Below, piece by piece: positions 1 to 6,864 of a stretch of 7,571 nt of DNA. Made by a program: the position numbers and the translations under genes. The notes beneath the pieces are model-generated. The model made no database searches and had not been told where the DNA came from. It saw nothing but the letters and a program-made list of their open reading frames with translations. This DNA comes from Actinomycetota bacterium (GTDB lineage Bacteria; Actinomycetota; Humimicrobiia; Humimicrobiales; Humimicrobiaceae). The stretch is taken from contig VGAU01000081.1 in assembly GCA_016870675.1 (NCBI GenBank), forward strand, positions 1 through 7,571. The letters are read 5' to 3'. Numbering within the stretch: position 1 is the first letter of the stretch; the number at the start of each line of letters is the position of its first letter.

Positions 1-425
1 TAATGCAAAGCAATCTTATATACATCCTGTCCAAATCCAATTATAATCCCGGATGCTGCAGGTGATATTACTGATTCAGCCCTCCAATATTCTCTATTAA
101 AAATATTTGATATATGCACTTCAATAGTGGGAATTTTACTGGCAGCTATTGCGTCATGTATTCCATAACTATAATGAGTAAGTGCGCCGGGATTGATTAT
201 TATAAAATTAGTATTCCCGATACACTCGTGAATTTTATCAATAATCTCTCCCTCATGATTGGATTGGAAATATAAGAGTTCTACTTTACCCGCTGCCAGC
301 TCATCCAGTTCTTTTTTTATTTCATCAAATCCCCTGCTGCCGTATATTTTTTCCTCTCTTTGCCCTAATAGATTTAAATTAGGGCCATTGATTATAATAA
401 CCTTCTTCATTTTAACTTTATTCAT
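1..425 (-). CDS. aroQ: 3-dehydroquinate dehydratase, type II (partial, 3' end outside window)
   Basis: The frame from the ATG at 425 gives 141 residues, ending in YKIALH at the window edge. It is a type II dehydroquinase, a small dodecameric enzyme that converts 3-dehydroquinate to 3-dehydroshikimate. It starts with INGPNLNLLGQRE (12-24). The flexible lid carries R23 and catalytic Y28. FQSNHEGEIID (53-63), NPGALTHYS (78-86) and EVHISN (102-107, H104) follow, with R115 in the position of the substrate-binding arginine. Complete family members have about 145-150 residues, so only a few codons are missing. The two bases left (TA) fit the Tyr that often follows. ATG 425 is preferred because GGAAG lies ten bases upstream. 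A second in-frame ATG at 410 matches the usual MKK start but has no such site. Confidence 0.96.
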   Translation of the reverse strand, partial: MNKVKMKKVIIINGPNLNLLGQREEKIYGSRGFDEIKKELDELAAGKVELLYFQSNHEGEIIDKIHECIGNTNFIIINPGALTHYSYGIHDAIAASKIPTIEVHISNIFNREYWRAESVISPAASGIIIGFGQDVYKIALH

Positions 426-435
426 TTTTATCAGT

Positions 436-440
436 CTTCC
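436..440 (-). promoter_or_regulatory. Ribosome binding site of aroQ
   Basis: GGAAG ends ten bases before the ATG at 425. The competing ATG at 410 has no purine-rich GG element at a usable distance, so this site favours the longer N terminus (MNKVKMKK). Confidence 0.45.
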
Positions 441-482
441 ACATATTTAATACTTAAAATTTTTTTAAAAATATTATTTACA

Positions 483-500
483 TTGCATTAATTTGCATTA
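483..500 (-). repeat. Tandem 8-base direct repeat upstream of aroQ
   Basis: Read on the minus strand, TAATGCAA occurs twice with a two-base spacer (500-493 and 490-483). The 10-base period puts both copies on the same face of the helix. It lies about 58 bases before aroQ in the 121-base gap after aroB (426-546). The rest of that gap is AT-rich, and I see no clear terminator and no convincing -35/-10 pair. It could be an operator or simple low-complexity drift. Confidence 0.3.
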
Positions 501-546
501 CAGCAATCAACATTGTATTTAATTTTTTCTTTATATATATTTCTAT

Positions 547-1656
547 TTAATTGTACATACTTTTTTTAACATTATCAACAACTACACTTTTTTCTACATT
601 ATAATAGAAAACAGGTTTATTTATCCCTTTAAGCAGTACAAATTTATTTTGCGCTGTTTTAAATTTTTTATCATATTTCAATGCGCTGGTAATTTTTTCT
701 ACATTTATTTTCGGTATCCTGTATGGCAATTTCAACTTTTTATATAGTTCCAGAACCACACTTCTAATATCCTCGCTTACCAATCCCAGAGAAATTGAAA
801 TATCAATTGCAATTACCATTCCCATACTGATCGCCATCCCATGATTGATTTCCCTTAAGTTAAACGCATTCTCAATACAATGTCCTATTGTATGTCCAAA
901 ATTAAGTGTATTTCTGTAATCCAGATCAAATTCATCTTTTTTGACCACTTTTGTTTTTATATAGCAACAATTATAAATAATATCTTTAAAAACCTCTGTT
1001 TTAATTAACTTAAGTAGTCTATCCTCCTTTTTATCTTCTACATTTTTCGACAGTTTCTCCAGTATTTTCTTTTTAAAAACTAATCCATACTTTACAATTT
1101 CGCCCAGACCATTGATGATCTGGTCCTCATCCAGGGTGTAATTTAAAGTTGGATCAATGGCTATCATATGCGGTTGATAAAAACTGCCAATAACGTTCTT
1201 TATATTGTTATAATTAACAACAACTTTCCCACCTATGCTGCTGTCGACCTGACCAATAATAGTTGTTGGGCAGTGTATAAGTTTTACTCCCCTGTGAAAA
1301 GTCGAAGCTGTAAAGCCAGCCAGATCTCCTATCACACCGCCCCCAAATGCAATTATAATATCATTTCTATGTATATTAAAATCAATCAGCTTCTTATATA
1401 TATAATCAGCACTTTTTAAATTTTTATACTGCTCGCCATCCTGAATAATTACAATCTCATAAGGTAAAGAGCACTCTTTTAAGGTATTCTTTATTTTATT
1501 CTCATATATGCCAAATACTTTATTATTTGTTACCAGTACTATTTTTTCAGAATCTTTAAAATTCTTTTTAATCAGCAGCGGAAAATATTCGTATATTTTA
1601 GAACTTATATATATAGGATAATGTCTAAGTTTAGTTTTAGCAGTAATGATTCTCAT
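547..1656 (-). CDS. aroB: 3-dehydroquinate synthase
   Basis: A 369-residue NAD- and zinc-dependent enzyme that cyclises DAHP to 3-dehydroquinate, the second step of the pathway. Visible motifs are DGEQYKN (73-79), the NAD-binding GGGVIGDLAGF (105-115), PTT-x3-QVDSSIGGK (130-144), KNVIGSFYQP (153-162), and the metal ligands E186 in GEIVKYG, H255 in NFGHTIGH and H272 in NHGMA. R248 and K144 also match. After GGK the family usually has Thr-Gly/Ala-Val-Asn; here it is VVVN (145-148), a small departure next to the active site. All catalytic positions are otherwise intact. Length is usual (about 350-370). No good ribosome binding site is seen; reinitiation after aroK is likely. Confidence 0.97.
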   Translation of the reverse strand: MRIITAKTKLRHYPIYISSKIYEYFPLLIKKNFKDSEKIVLVTNNKVFGIYENKIKNTLKECSLPYEIVIIQDGEQYKNLKSADYIYKKLIDFNIHRNDIIIAFGGGVIGDLAGFTASTFHRGVKLIHCPTTIIGQVDSSIGGKVVVNYNNIKNVIGSFYQPHMIAIDPTLNYTLDEDQIINGLGEIVKYGLVFKKKILEKLSKNVEDKKEDRLLKLIKTEVFKDIIYNCCYIKTKVVKKDEFDLDYRNTLNFGHTIGHCIENAFNLREINHGMAISMGMVIAIDISISLGLVSEDIRSVVLELYKKLKLPYRIPKINVEKITSALKYDKKFKTAQNKFVLLKGINKPVFYYNVEKSVVVDNVKKSMYN

Positions 1657-2175
1657 CTATTTTTGCACTTTAAGCCTGGTTATTATCTCATTTGAAGTTT
1701 GCTCAGGGTCATTTTTATCATTATTTACAACTATATCCGCATATTTCCTGTACAGGATATCTCTTTCTTTGATCATTTTTTCTACTACTTCCTTTTTATT
1801 TTCTACATCAATCAGCGGTCTGTTTTTGTCATCTCTAAGACGGTCAAGCGCACTCCGTGCAGTAATATTTAAATATATTACTATACTGTTATTTTTTATT
1901 ACATGCATATTTTCTTTTCTTTTTACTACACCGCCCCCACAGGCAAAAATGCACTTTTTATTTTTATATATTTTCCCGGTAACCTTCGTTTCTAATTCTC
2001 TAAAATACTTTTCCCCGTCTCTTTTAAAAATATCCTTTATTTCTCTTTCTTCGCTTAATTCAATTATTCTATCAAGATCAATAAATATAAATCCTAATCT
2101 TCCCGCCAGAATCTCTCCTATCGTACTTTTACCGGAGCCCATAAAACCTATAAGAGATATATTTTTAAAATCCAT
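1657..2175 (-). CDS. aroK: Shikimate kinase
   Basis: A 172-residue cytosolic P-loop kinase that phosphorylates the 3-hydroxyl of shikimate with ATP. Walker A is GFMGSGKST (10-18). The shikimate and Mg-binding motif is DLDRIIE (33-39, D33 and D35). R59 in YFRELE binds the shikimate carboxylate. The substrate loop is GGG (80-82), the lid carries R120 in RPLI, and RDILYRKYAD (139-148) holds the late conserved arginine. Length is typical (about 165-175). The aroK ATG is preceded by only a weak GGA. The aroK stop codon TAG is followed directly by the aroB ATG with no base between, so aroB translation probably depends on termination here. Confidence 0.96.
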   Translation of the reverse strand: MDFKNISLIGFMGSGKSTIGEILAGRLGFIFIDLDRIIELSEEREIKDIFKRDGEKYFRELETKVTGKIYKNKKCIFACGGGVVKRKENMHVIKNNSIVIYLNITARSALDRLRDDKNRPLIDVENKKEVVEKMIKERDILYRKYADIVVNNDKNDPEQTSNEIITRLKVQK

Positions 2176-2199
2176 TTATACAAATCCATATATACAATA

Positions 2200-3366
2200 T
2201 CAGATTTTTTCAAGATATTTTTTATAATTATTATAATTTTCTAAAATTTCATCTATATTATCTTTCCCAAATTTTTCCTGGATTGAATTCAAAATTTCTA
2301 TAGATAACATTGCTTCGCCAACTATAGCAGCACTGGGAACTGCGCATATATCTGATCTTTCTTTTAGACTCATCTCAATTTCTTTAGTCTTTATATTTAC
2401 AGTATGCAACCCTTTAGCCGTAGTGGGTATTGGCTTCATTGAGGCTCCTACTATAACAGGCTCGCCATTGGTCATTCCACCTTCTATTCCTCCTGCTCTA
2501 TTGGTTTTTCTATAAAATCCATCACCACTCCTATAGTAGATTTCATCATGGAAAAGGGTCCCGGTTTTACCGGTCACATTAAAACCATCACCAATTTCAA
2601 CAGCCTTTATAGCCGGGATACTCATAAATGATCCAGCTATTTTACCGTCGATCCTTCTGTCCCACTGCGAATATGAGCCCAATCCAGGAGATACTCCTGT
2701 GGCAATAACTTTGAATTTGCCGCCAACGCTGTCTCCGTTCCTTTCAGCTTTAATTATCTCTTCTTTCATCTGTAAACTTATAGTTCTATCAGGACATCTT
2801 ACCTCAGACTTATCAATTTCTTCTAACATATCATTATTTATTCTTATATCTTTACTAAAGACTGCCTTCCCAATCTGACTCACATAACTAAATACATTTA
2901 TTCCCATCAGTTTTAATACAATCTTTGCAAATCCGCCTATGCATACTCTTACTGCGGTTTCCCTCGCGCTGCTTCTTTCTATTACGTCTCTTATATCATC
3001 CAGTCTATATTTTAAAAAACCAGATAAATCTGCATGTCCTGGTCTTGGATTCAATAATTTCTTTTTCAGATCTATATCACTGGCACCGGGAGGATTAATA
3101 TTCATTACCTCTTTCCAATTATTCCAGTCCTTATTCTTAATTATAAAAGAAATTGGTGAACCTGTACTCTTCCCTTTCCTGATTCCTGAAATTATCTCAA
3201 CTTCATCATTTTCTATAGACATTCTATTGCCCCTGCCAAAACCCTTCTGTCTTCTGGAGAGTTCATGATTTAAAAAATCTATATCAATTAAAACTCCTGA
3301 AGGATAGTCATCTATTATTCCTACAAGGCCCTTGCCGTGAGATTCACCAGCAGTCAAAAATCTCAA
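2200..3366 (-). CDS. aroC: Chorismate synthase
   Basis: A 388-residue enzyme that converts 5-enolpyruvylshikimate 3-phosphate to chorismate, using reduced FMN. Family signatures run the whole length: GESHG (7-11) with H10, RRQKGFGRGNRM (38-49), GKSTGSP (65-71), RPGHAD (108-113) with H111, RSSARETA (131-138), NRAGGIEGGMTNG (289-301) and RSDICAVP (337-344). The length matches the longer Gram-positive type (about 388-390) rather than the E. coli form (361). The start is TTG at 3366, not ATG. It is chosen because the family N terminus (MRFLTAGESHG) begins exactly there, a good ribosome binding site precedes it, and no ATG or GTG occurs in frame before the upstream TAA. AroK follows after 24 bases. 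Confidence 0.97.
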   Translation of the reverse strand: MRFLTAGESHGKGLVGIIDDYPSGVLIDIDFLNHELSRRQKGFGRGNRMSIENDEVEIISGIRKGKSTGSPISFIIKNKDWNNWKEVMNINPPGASDIDLKKKLLNPRPGHADLSGFLKYRLDDIRDVIERSSARETAVRVCIGGFAKIVLKLMGINVFSYVSQIGKAVFSKDIRINNDMLEEIDKSEVRCPDRTISLQMKEEIIKAERNGDSVGGKFKVIATGVSPGLGSYSQWDRRIDGKIAGSFMSIPAIKAVEIGDGFNVTGKTGTLFHDEIYYRSGDGFYRKTNRAGGIEGGMTNGEPVIVGASMKPIPTTAKGLHTVNIKTKEIEMSLKERSDICAVPSAAIVGEAMLSIEILNSIQEKFGKDNIDEILENYNNYKKYLEKI

Positions 3367-3373
3367 AAAGTAT

Positions 3374-3382
3374 TCACCCTTT
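3374..3382 (-). promoter_or_regulatory. Ribosome binding site fixing the TTG start of aroC
   Basis: AAAGGGTGA lies seven bases upstream of the TTG at 3366 and is a good partial match to AAAGGAGGTGA. With the conserved MRFLTAGESHG beginning at that TTG, it decides the start. The site lies just after the TAG (3386-3384) that closes the pilM-like frame. Confidence 0.7.
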
Positions 3383-3383
3383 C

Positions 3384-3527
3384 CTAATCGTATATAACTT
3401 TATCAATGAAAACGGTTAAATATTCATCAGCTTTTACCATATTTTTTATAATAATGTCTTTTCTTGATCACACCAGTTCAATAACGGATATTTTAGAAGA
3501 ACTTAAATTTAATCCAACTGCTGACAT
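3384..3527 (-). pseudogene. Truncated N-terminal fragment resembling pilM (actin-like type IV pilus assembly ATPase)
   Basis: From the ATG at 3527 the frame reads MSAVGLNLSSSKISVIELV, then TGA at 3470-3468, then in the same frame SRKDIIIKNMVKADEY and more until TAG at 3386-3384. PilM proteins typically begin with a Val-Gly-Leu-Asp-Ile-Gly-Ser-Ser-x-Ile-Lys-x-Val-Glu-Leu segment, the phosphate-1 loop of the actin fold, and the match runs straight across the first line. The loop is degenerate: Asn and Ser replace the usual Asp and Gly. Full PilM is about 350 residues and only about 47 codons remain before aroC. pilD directly upstream supports a pilus origin. The call is inference from a short match. 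A 19-residue functional leader peptide is the main alternative. Confidence 0.5.
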
Positions 3528-3532
3528 AAAAA

Positions 3533-3543
3533 ATCACTCTCTT
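3533..3543 (-). promoter_or_regulatory. Ribosome binding site of the pilM-like fragment
   Basis: AAGAGAGTGAT starts directly after the pilD stop codon and ends five bases before the ATG at 3527. It resembles the full anti-Shine-Dalgarno complement (AAGGAGGTGAT) more closely than the sites of most intact genes in the window. This argues that the short frame is, or recently was, translated. Confidence 0.5.
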
Positions 3544-4305
3544 TTACCTTAAAAAACTTATATACCATTTTAAAATATTATCACCCCAAAATAAAGATAT
3601 AATACTCCCCAGCGATATAAAAGGTCCAAATGGTACTGCCTGCTTTAATTTCCCCTTTTTAATAACAATAAATGAAAGACCGTATATTGAACCAGCCAGG
3701 AAACCTAAAAATAAAGCTGTTATTACATTTCTTACAAGAAATGCCCCTACCATTAAACTTAATTTGACATCACCCATTCCCATACCCCTGGGATATATTA
3801 AGTGAATTATAAGCATGAATAAAAAAGCACCCAGACTGAATACCAGAGGCATCCACCAGCTGGATAATTCAGAAAAAAAATTCAAGGCTAATCCCATCAG
3901 GGTAAAAGGCAGTACTATTACATTTGGAATTATTCTAAAATCAATATCAATAAAAGATATTACTACGAGGACACTACAAAATATTATTCCTGTAACAGTC
4001 CATATAGTTAATCCAAAAAAAATATAATTGGCAAGGAATAATAGACCTGTTAGTATCTCTATTAATAGAGTGGTTAGTTGTATTTTATTTTTGCAATACC
4101 TGCATCTTCCCTTAAGTATGATAAAGGATACTAAAGGTATATTATCATAGAAAGCTATTTTTCTCTTACAGCTGGGGCAAAAAGAAGCTGGTTTAATAAT
4201 GGATAACTTTCTAGGTACTCTATATATTACTATTTCTAAAAAGCTGCCTGCAACCAGTCCAGATATTATAAATATTATATAAAAAATTACTTCTCTTATT
4301 TCCAT
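3544..4305 (-). CDS. pilD: Prepilin peptidase / N-methyltransferase (type IV pilus, PilD family)
   Basis: A 253-residue polytopic inner-membrane aspartic protease of family A24. It cleaves the leader of type IV prepilins or pseudopilins and N-methylates the new first residue. The N-terminal segment GSFLEIVIYRVP (20-31) is characteristic. The cytoplasmic domain has two CxxC pairs, C43/C46 and C68/C71, as in bifunctional zinc-binding members. The protease aspartates are visible in FIDIDFRIIPN (118-128) and in GMGMGD (174-179, D179). Several hydrophobic stretches between about residue 80 and the C terminus fit the remaining membrane helices. Length is usual and no key residue is missing, so it should be active. 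It has no clear Shine-Dalgarno sequence. No other intact pilus gene lies in the window, and the neighbours are aroE and aroC. Its substrates must be encoded elsewhere. Confidence 0.95.
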   Translation of the reverse strand: MEIREVIFYIIFIISGLVAGSFLEIVIYRVPRKLSIIKPASFCPSCKRKIAFYDNIPLVSFIILKGRCRYCKNKIQLTTLLIEILTGLLFLANYIFFGLTIWTVTGIIFCSVLVVISFIDIDFRIIPNVIVLPFTLMGLALNFFSELSSWWMPLVFSLGAFLFMLIIHLIYPRGMGMGDVKLSLMVGAFLVRNVITALFLGFLAGSIYGLSFIVIKKGKLKQAVPFGPFISLGSIISLFWGDNILKWYISFLR

Positions 4306-4333
4306 TATAATTATTACTTGTTTACTGCTATTT

Positions 4334-5215
4334 TTATTTTTTAACTATTAAATTATTTCTTATATTATCTAAAATCATCTTTTTTATATAATCTGTTTCA
4401 GGTATTATATCAAACCAGACCTTAAAAGATAGCGCTGCCTGATTTACCAGCATATCTATGCCGTTTATAACTATAGCTCCCTCCCTTTTGGCTTTTTTCA
4501 AAAACTCAGTCTCTACAGGTTTATAAACCATATCAAAAACAAATTTTCCTCTAAGATTCCAGCCGACAGGCACAGGAAGCATATTTTTATAAGATTCAAT
4601 ATCCATCCCCATTGGGGTACAATTTACAATTAAATCAATTTCTTCTACTCTGGTGCCGATATCATTTATACTGTTTAAAACTTCTATTTTTTCACTGCCT
4701 ATAATTTTGAAATTATTTATAATTTCGGATCCCTTTTCTTTAATCTTGTCGTATACATATATTTTTTTAACCTGTTTTGTAAGTATTCCATAAATAGAGC
4801 TTCTGGCTGCGCCACCTGCTCCAATTACCAGACAATGTTTACCGGCCCATTTAAATTTTTTATCATCTAATGATTTTATAAAGCTGCCTACATCAGTATT
4901 AAAGCCCATTGAAGTCCCGTCCTTCTGATCAAACCTTACTGTATTTACCGATTTTATAATTGAAGATACTGTGTCCGGTCTGTCAATTAATTTAAAGACC
5001 TCTTCTTTGTAAGGCATAGTTACATTTAATCCCATAAAACCTAATTTTTTTGCACCATTAAATGCTTCTTTAAGATTTTCCCGGGGAAATTCAAATGCCA
5101 TATAAACTGCATCTTTTGAGTATTTGCTGATAAAATAATTCTGAATCTTCGGGGATAAGCTGTGCCTTACAGGATTACCAATAAGAGCTATTATTCTTGT
5201 GCTGGAGCTAATCAT
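4334..5215 (-). CDS. aroE: Shikimate dehydrogenase
   Basis: A 293-residue enzyme that reduces 3-dehydroshikimate to shikimate, the fourth step of the common aromatic pathway. The substrate domain begins with GNPVRHSLSP (13-22), whose serines bind shikimate. NVTMPYK (64-70) carries the catalytic K70 and GFNTD (104-108) carries D108. The dinucleotide fold follows with GAGGAAR (132-138), NCTPMGM (198-204), and Q259 in the C-terminal GIDMLVNQ segment. At the end of the second Rossmann strand, where NADP-dependent AroE usually has Asn-Arg-Thr, this protein reads YDKI (155-158). The acidic D156 could mean a preference for NAD or relaxed cofactor use; this is inference. No ribosome binding site is recognisable before the ATG. 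PilD follows 28 bases after the stop. Confidence 0.95.
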   Translation of the reverse strand: MISSSTRIIALIGNPVRHSLSPKIQNYFISKYSKDAVYMAFEFPRENLKEAFNGAKKLGFMGLNVTMPYKEEVFKLIDRPDTVSSIIKSVNTVRFDQKDGTSMGFNTDVGSFIKSLDDKKFKWAGKHCLVIGAGGAARSSIYGILTKQVKKIYVYDKIKEKGSEIINNFKIIGSEKIEVLNSINDIGTRVEEIDLIVNCTPMGMDIESYKNMLPVPVGWNLRGKFVFDMVYKPVETEFLKKAKREGAIVINGIDMLVNQAALSFKVWFDIIPETDYIKKMILDNIRNNLIVKK

Positions 5216-5259
5216 TTTATTTATATCTATTGCTATTATTAATTATTATATTATTACCG

Positions 5260-5544
5260 CTAAAATTTGATATCAAATATACTATATTTTTTACTATCTT
5301 TAATTTCTTCTATTTTTATATCTGTTACTACTGAAAACGCCGGACCTTTTTTTATCTCATCTATAAATTGCTTCAGATCCTCCTCTTCTCCCTGACAGAC
5401 TATTTCCACTTTGCCGTCAAAGGTATTTCTCACATAACCGCTTATATCGTACTTGCTTGCTATAGATTCTACAAAATACCTGAAACCCACACCTTGAACT
5501 CTGCCTGACAGTAAAGCCTTATAAGTTTTAATATTTTCAATCAT
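5260..5544 (-). CDS. acyP: Acylphosphatase
   Basis: A small 94-residue cytosolic enzyme that hydrolyses the acyl-phosphate bond of compounds such as acetyl phosphate or carbamoyl phosphate. Its physiological role in bacteria is unclear. Both family signatures are present. GRVQGVGFRYF (14-24) contains the phosphate-binding loop and catalytic R22. GYVRNTFDGKVEIVCQG (36-52) contains N40, which orients the nucleophilic water. Length is typical of the family (about 90-100). The ATG at 5544 is preceded only by a weak AAAGA. The 90-base AT-rich gap upstream is larger than most gaps here, so a new transcript could begin at this gene. Downstream, 44 bases separate it from aroE. The shikimate-pathway neighbours give no obvious functional link. 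Confidence 0.93.
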   Translation of the reverse strand: MIENIKTYKALLSGRVQGVGFRYFVESIASKYDISGYVRNTFDGKVEIVCQGEEEDLKQFIDEIKKGPAFSVVTDIKIEEIKDSKKYSIFDIKF

Positions 5545-5634
5545 ATATCTTTTAAATTAATTATAATGTTACTAAAAATTTTTTATATTTTCAATTTCTT
5601 AAACTTTTAGAACTTTTATTATATTTTAAATCCA

Positions 5635-6864
5635 TCATTCTCTAATTCTAAATATTGAAAACGGACTAAGTCTGCCCAGATCACATATAATAACCGAATC
5701 ATTGGGATTGGCGCAGTCAGTCTCAGTATTATCCGATACCGATATTATTTTCCCTACCATAAATTTTTTAGGATTTTTATATGGCTGCAATATATCTATA
5801 ACCTCTCCAACCCTGAACTGGTTCTTTACATTTATAATCGGGCCATTATATTTATTGCTAAAATCATGGTATATGCCTATAAACCTGTATTTTTTGATAT
5901 AACCAACATTATCATTATCCTCAAGTTCACTCCTGTCCTTTAAAAACATAAAGCCTGAGGTAAAGTTACGGTGAGAGCATTTATCAAGCTCGCGGGTTAA
6001 ATAAGAAATTTTTTTATCTGTAAATTTATTCTGCGCAATATAATCCAGCGCTCTCCTGTAAACCCAGGTTGTAAGACTTACATAATTTTCTGTCTTTATT
6101 CTTCCTTCTATCTTAAAAGCATCTACACCTATATCTACCAGTAACTTTAATTCAGGCAGCAGGCAGAGATCTCTTGAATTGTATATATAAGTTCCCCGGT
6201 TGTCCTGCTCGACCGGGAAAAATAAGTTTGCTCTTTCTTCTTCCATTAGATAATACTTCCACCTGCAGCTATGCGCACATTCTCCCCTATTAGCGTCACG
6301 ACCGGTCATATATTTGCTCAACATACATCTCCCGGAATAGGATATACATAATGCCCCATGTATAAATATTTCAATCTCTACATTGGTTCTGTCTATGATA
6401 TTTTTTAAATCAGAAAAATTTATTTCTCTTGCAAGATTTACCCTGCTTGCTCCAAGCTTTTCAAAAAAATTTACTCCAAGGTGGTTATTTATATTGGTCT
6501 GCGTGCTTATATGTATTCTTCTATCCTGTAGAATTTCCTTTGCAAGTTCCAGTGCACCAAAATCAGATACAATGATACCATCCAGATTGATACTTTTTAG
6601 TTTATTTAAATATTCTCTGAATCTGGCCAGTTCACAGTCATAAACTATAGAATTTAAAGTAAAATATAATTTGACTCCATACCTATGTGCATAACGGACA
6701 CCTTCTTCTAATTCTTCAATGCTAAAATTACCTCTGATGCTTCTTAGATTAAATTCCTTCCCACCCACATAAACAGCATCTGCTCCATAATTAACTGCAT
6801 ATTTTAGAATATTCAAATTATTGGCAGGTACTAAAAGCTCGGGTATTTTTTTATCTTTTAACAT
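5635..6864 (-). CDS. trhP: U32 family protein, probable tRNA uridine-34 5-hydroxylation protein TrhP (YegQ/YrrO-like)
   Basis: A 409-residue U32 family protein, annotated as 'peptidase' by tradition. The signature EIFIHGALCISYSGRCMLS (165-183) matches the family pattern. Four cysteines, C173, C180, C196 and C200, are spaced as in the YegQ/RlhA group, where they are thought to hold an iron-sulfur cluster. The N-terminal half is barrel-like (ELLVPANN, GADAVYVGG, STQTNINN), and HRNFTSGF lies in the C-terminal region, as in TrhP proteins. In E. coli and B. subtilis TrhP makes 5-hydroxyuridine in tRNA using prephenate-derived chemistry. Coupling with the upstream methyltransferase (12-base gap) supports this role. 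B. subtilis has two adjacent paralogues, YrrN and YrrO; here there is one, so it would have to act alone or with a partner encoded elsewhere. No Shine-Dalgarno sequence is visible before the ATG. RlhA-like 23S rRNA hydroxylation is the main alternative. Confidence 0.85.
   Translation of the reverse strand: MLKDKKIPELLVPANNLNILKYAVNYGADAVYVGGKEFNLRSIRGNFSIEELEEGVRYAHRYGVKLYFTLNSIVYDCELARFREYLNKLKSINLDGIIVSDFGALELAKEILQDRRIHISTQTNINNHLGVNFFEKLGASRVNLAREINFSDLKNIIDRTNVEIEIFIHGALCISYSGRCMLSKYMTGRDANRGECAHSCRWKYYLMEEERANLFFPVEQDNRGTYIYNSRDLCLLPELKLLVDIGVDAFKIEGRIKTENYVSLTTWVYRRALDYIAQNKFTDKKISYLTRELDKCSHRNFTSGFMFLKDRSELEDNDNVGYIKKYRFIGIYHDFSNKYNGPIINVKNQFRVGEVIDILQPYKNPKKFMVGKIISVSDNTETDCANPNDSVIICDLGRLSPFSIFRIRE

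Noticed and set aside
259..450. Plus-strand 63-codon frame opposite aroQ
   Set aside because: It is antisense to the conserved dehydroquinase N terminus, has low-complexity Ser/Phe content, and shows no ribosome binding site.
480..513. 11-codon minus-strand frame in the aroB-aroQ gap (MLIAVMQINAM)
   Set aside because: It has no ribosome binding site, no known leader-peptide features such as a run of aromatic codons, and no adjacent hairpin.
1646..2227. Long plus-strand open frame opposite aroK
   Set aside because: It is rich in Ser, Phe and Leu, as expected from the complement of an AT-rich gene. It has no recognisable motif, while the minus strand encodes a complete shikimate kinase.
2939..3268. 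Plus-strand open frame opposite aroC
   Set aside because: It lies wholly within the conserved chorismate synthase gene and resembles no known protein.
3468..3470. TGA recoded as an amino acid
   Set aside because: aroC and the U32 gene end with TGA exactly where their families end, and tryptophan is encoded by TGG throughout. A reassigned code is not supported, and no selenocysteine-type context is seen.
3367..3543. Promoter for aroC within the pilD-aroC gap
   Set aside because: TTGAAC and TATTAT-like hexamers occur but at wrong spacing. The stretch is better explained as coding remnant.
5560..5565. Perfect TATAAT on the minus strand, 15 bases before the acylphosphatase start
   Set aside because: No TTGACA-like hexamer lies 16-18 bases upstream and there is no extended -10 TG. 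In DNA this AT-rich, the hexamer is expected by chance.
5545..5634. Possible terminator between the U32 gene and acylphosphatase
   Set aside because: Only A/T pairing can be drawn (CTAAAA with TTTTTAG); there is no GC-containing stem followed by a U run.
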